Origin: Bacilli bacterium
GTDB taxonomy: Bacteria; Bacillota_I; Bacilli_A; RF39; UBA660
Direction of reading: 5' to 3'
Assembly (NCBI GenBank): GCA_017541885.1
Contig: JAFXYF010000003.1
Coordinates: 1 to 42,938 of the forward strand
Length of the DNA stretch: 42,938 nucleotides
Of this stretch, positions 40,997-42,938 are shown one piece after another (within the stretch, counting starts at the first letter, position 1; every line of letters begins with the position of its first letter). The notes below the pieces were generated by a model, which saw only the letters and a list, made by a program, of their open reading frames with translations, searched no databases and was not told the DNA's origin. The position numbers were made by a program, and so were the translations under genes.

Positions 40997-42938
40997 TTAT
41001 TCTTCAACTGTATCAGAATCATCATCATCTGACATTTCAACTTCTTCTACTGGAGGTTGTTCAGGAATCTCCGAAGTAGGAATATCATTTTCAGATTCAT
41101 CAACTTCTTTTTCAACAAGAGCTACAGTAGATAATTTTTGCTCATCTTTAAGATTCATTAAACGAACTCCTTGAGTAGCTCTCTTTAATGTAGAAACTTG
41201 TTCAAGTGGTAACTTAATAATCATTCCACTATCAGTCATCATAATAAGATCTAATTCACTAGTAGCTTTGAAACATTTAAGTGATACTAAAGTACCATTC
41301 TTTTCAGTAACATTATAAGCTTTAACACCCTTGCTACCTCTATGAGTTAATCTATATTCTTCAATATAAGATTTCTTACCATATCCATTCTCAGTAACAA
41401 TAAGAACCATGTCACCAGGATCAACTGCATCAGCACCAACTACTATAGCACCATCAAGTTCAATACCCTTAACACCAGAACTGCTACGACCCATAGATCT
41501 AATTTCATTTTCATCAAATCTAACCATACGTCCGTTACTTGCTCCGATAACTATTTCATTTTTTCCACAGGTTTTCTTAACACTAATTAATTCATCATCA
41601 TCTCTTAATACTATAGCAATCTTACCACTCTTACGGATATTATCGAACTCTTCAATAGCAGTACGTTTAACAATACCATTCTTAGTAGCAAATAGTAAGA
41701 ATTTAGTATTAGGATCATCTGGACTAACACTTAATATCGAACTAATGTTCTCATCTTTTTCAAGTGGTAATAAATTGATAATAGGTAATCCCTTAGATTG
41801 TCTAGAAAATTCTGGAACCTCATATCCCTTCATACGATATACTCTACCTCTATTAGAGAAGAATAATAAATAATCATGTGTACTCATAGATAATATTTTT
41901 TCCACAAAGTCTTCTTCATTAGTAGACATACCCTTAATACCTACTCCACCTCTATTTTGAGTCTTATAAGTATCAGTTCTTAAACGTTTAATATAACCAT
42001 TCTTAGTTAAATTAATAATAATACTTTCTTCAGGAATTAATGACTCATCTTCAATATACTCTATAGCAGTCATATCAATATTAGTACGTCTCTCATCACC
42101 ATATTTTTGTTTAATCTCTAATAATTCATTCTTGATGACCTCTAATATCTTCTCATCACTAGCTAAAATAGCCTTTAATTCTTCAATTAATTTTAATAAG
42201 TCATTTAGTTCACTTTCAATCTTATCACGCTCTAAGCCGGTTAAACGACGTAATTTCATTTCAAGAATTGCATTAGCTTGAACATCAGTTAATCCAAAGT
42301 TCTTCATTAAGCCTTCTCTAGCTTCATCATCATCTCCAGCACCTCTAATAATTTTGATTACAGCATCAATATTATCAAGAGCAATCTTTAATCCTTCTAA
42401 GATATGAACTCTCTTTTCAGCACCATCTAGATCAAAACGTGTTCTACGAATAATAATTTCTTTTTGATATTCAATATATTTAACAATAATATCTTTTAAT
42501 CCTAATGTTTTTGGAACACCTTGATCAAGCATCAAGAATATAATTCCATAAGTTGTTTGAAATTGAGTATGTTTAAATAATTTATTTAAAACAACTTGTG
42601 CATTAGCATCTTTCTTCAATGTAATAGTAATCTTAATTCCATCCTTTAAATCAGAATGGTAATCAGCAATACCATCAATTACTTTATTGTGAACAAGTTC
42701 AGCAACTTTATTCTTTAATTCTAATGTATTAACCCCATATGGAACTTCATCAATAACAATATATTGTCTTCCATTTTCCTCTTGAATTTCAGCCTTACTT
42801 CTAATAGTAATAGTTCCTCTACCAGTTTCATAAGCTTGTCTAATACCACTATTTCCAAGAATAATAGCACCAGTAGGAAAATCAGGACCCTTAATATATT
42901 TCATTAATTCATCAAGTTCAATATCAGGATTATCAATA
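40997..42938 (-). CDS. gyrA: DNA gyrase subunit A, 5'-truncated by window edge
   Basis: About 647 C-terminal residues; the reading frame is open at 42938, and the first residues seen are IDNPDIELDELMKYIKGPDF. The rest of the breakage-reunion domain, coiled-coil arms and C-terminal beta-pinwheel are present. A GyrA-box-like QNRGGVG at 41939-41959 (consensus QRRGGKG) favours gyrase over topoisomerase IV. The tail is strongly acidic (EMSDDDDSDTVEE). The catalytic Tyr lies outside the window. gyrA near the parS cluster fits an origin-proximal location. Confidence 0.97.
   Translation of the reverse strand, partial: IDNPDIELDELMKYIKGPDFPTGAIILGNSGIRQAYETGRGTITIRSKAEIQEENGRQYIVIDEVPYGVNTLELKNKVAELVHNKVIDGIADYHSDLKDGIKITITLKKDANAQVVLNKLFKHTQFQTTYGIIFLMLDQGVPKTLGLKDIIVKYIEYQKEIIIRRTRFDLDGAEKRVHILEGLKIALDNIDAVIKIIRGAGDDDEAREGLMKNFGLTDVQANAILEMKLRRLTGLERDKIESELNDLLKLIEELKAILASDEKILEVIKNELLEIKQKYGDERRTNIDMTAIEYIEDESLIPEESIIINLTKNGYIKRLRTDTYKTQNRGGVGIKGMSTNEEDFVEKILSMSTHDYLLFFSNRGRVYRMKGYEVPEFSRQSKGLPIINLLPLEKDENISSILSVSPDDPNTKFLLFATKNGIVKRTAIEEFDNIRKSGKIAIVLRDDDELISVKKTCGKNEIVIGASNGRMVRFDENEIRSMGRSSSGVKGIELDGAIVVGADAVDPGDMVLIVTENGYGKKSYIEEYRLTHRGSKGVKAYNVTEKNGTLVSLKCFKATSELDLIMMTDSGMIIKLPLEQVSTLKRATQGVRLMNLKDEQKLSTVALVEKEVDESENDIPTSEIPEQPPVEEVEMSDDDDSDTVEE

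Noticed and set aside
41409..41873. 154-codon plus-strand frame opposite gyrA
   Set aside because: A reverse shadow of gyrA with a serine/leucine-rich translation typical of antisense frames.
1..42938. Mycoplasma genetic code (TGA as Trp)
   Set aside because: yabG and trmN6 end in TGA at the expected place, and Trp residues are encoded by TGG.
1..42938. CRISPR arrays, insertion sequences, prophage or tRNA genes
   Set aside because: No spaced direct repeats, transposase or integrase, terminal inverted repeats with duplications, or tRNA-like cloverleaf with a TTCGA arm was seen.

Overview
The window is about 43 kb of a very AT-rich, gene-dense bacterial chromosome in which every gene lies on the minus strand. 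Gene content and order follow the origin-proximal region of Bacillus and its relatives, read backwards: gyrA, SRP RNA, tadA, dnaX, ebfC, recR, bofA, holB, ricT, trmN6, rsmI, then metG, tatD, rsmA, yabG, veg, spoVG, yabP, yabQ, divIC, then tilS, ftsH, dusB, lysS, cysS, mrnC, rlmB, a SigH-like sigma factor, secE, nusG, rplK, rplA, rplJ, rplL, rsmC and rpoB. TGA serves as a stop (yabG, trmN6), so the Mycoplasma/Spiroplasma code is not used. The best reading is an uncultured, compact, AT-rich member of the Bacilli, somewhere near the Erysipelotrichia/RF39/Mollicutes part of the tree, that keeps sporulation genes (yabG, yabP, yabQ, bofA, spoVG, sigH-like). The exact taxon is inference.

Right end (about 40.5-42.9 kb): the 3' two thirds of gyrA, then a gene-free stretch of about 380 bp holding three ParB-type parS palindromes, one perfect and two degenerate Noc-type palindromes, and three perfect DnaA boxes, followed by the SRP RNA gene with its own promoter. 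The replication origin is expected further right. Next (30-40 kb) comes a tightly packed replication, repair and RNA-modification block (tadA, dnaX, ebfC, recR, bofA, holB, ricT, trmN6, rsmI, pth, mfd). pth and mfd have moved here from their Bacillus position beside spoVG.

Middle (20-30 kb): metG under a Met-specifier T-box, tatD, a SipW-type signal peptidase with two small related membrane-anchored surface proteins, rsmA, and the sporulation-flavoured yabG-veg-spoVG-yabP-yabQ-divIC set, then tilS and an FtsH with an added C-terminal Rho_N/SAP-like domain. Left (10-20 kb): mscL, dusB, an RDD membrane protein, lysS, a DcuC/YfcC-type membrane protein with a lysine-rich insert, cysS, mrnC, rlmB and the sigma factor.

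Far left (0-10 kb): a kinase-like tail-anchored protein, secE-nusG, the L11-L1 and L10-L12 ribosomal protein units (the second with a classical L10 leader), two small WXG100-like proteins, an 850-bp region without a recognisable gene, and the rsmC-rpoB unit, with rpoB cut by the window start. The 850-bp region appears to encode two tandem structured non-coding RNAs, each with a near-consensus promoter and an intrinsic terminator. I could not assign either to a known family. They and the parS/Noc/DnaA cluster are the most interesting parts of the window.
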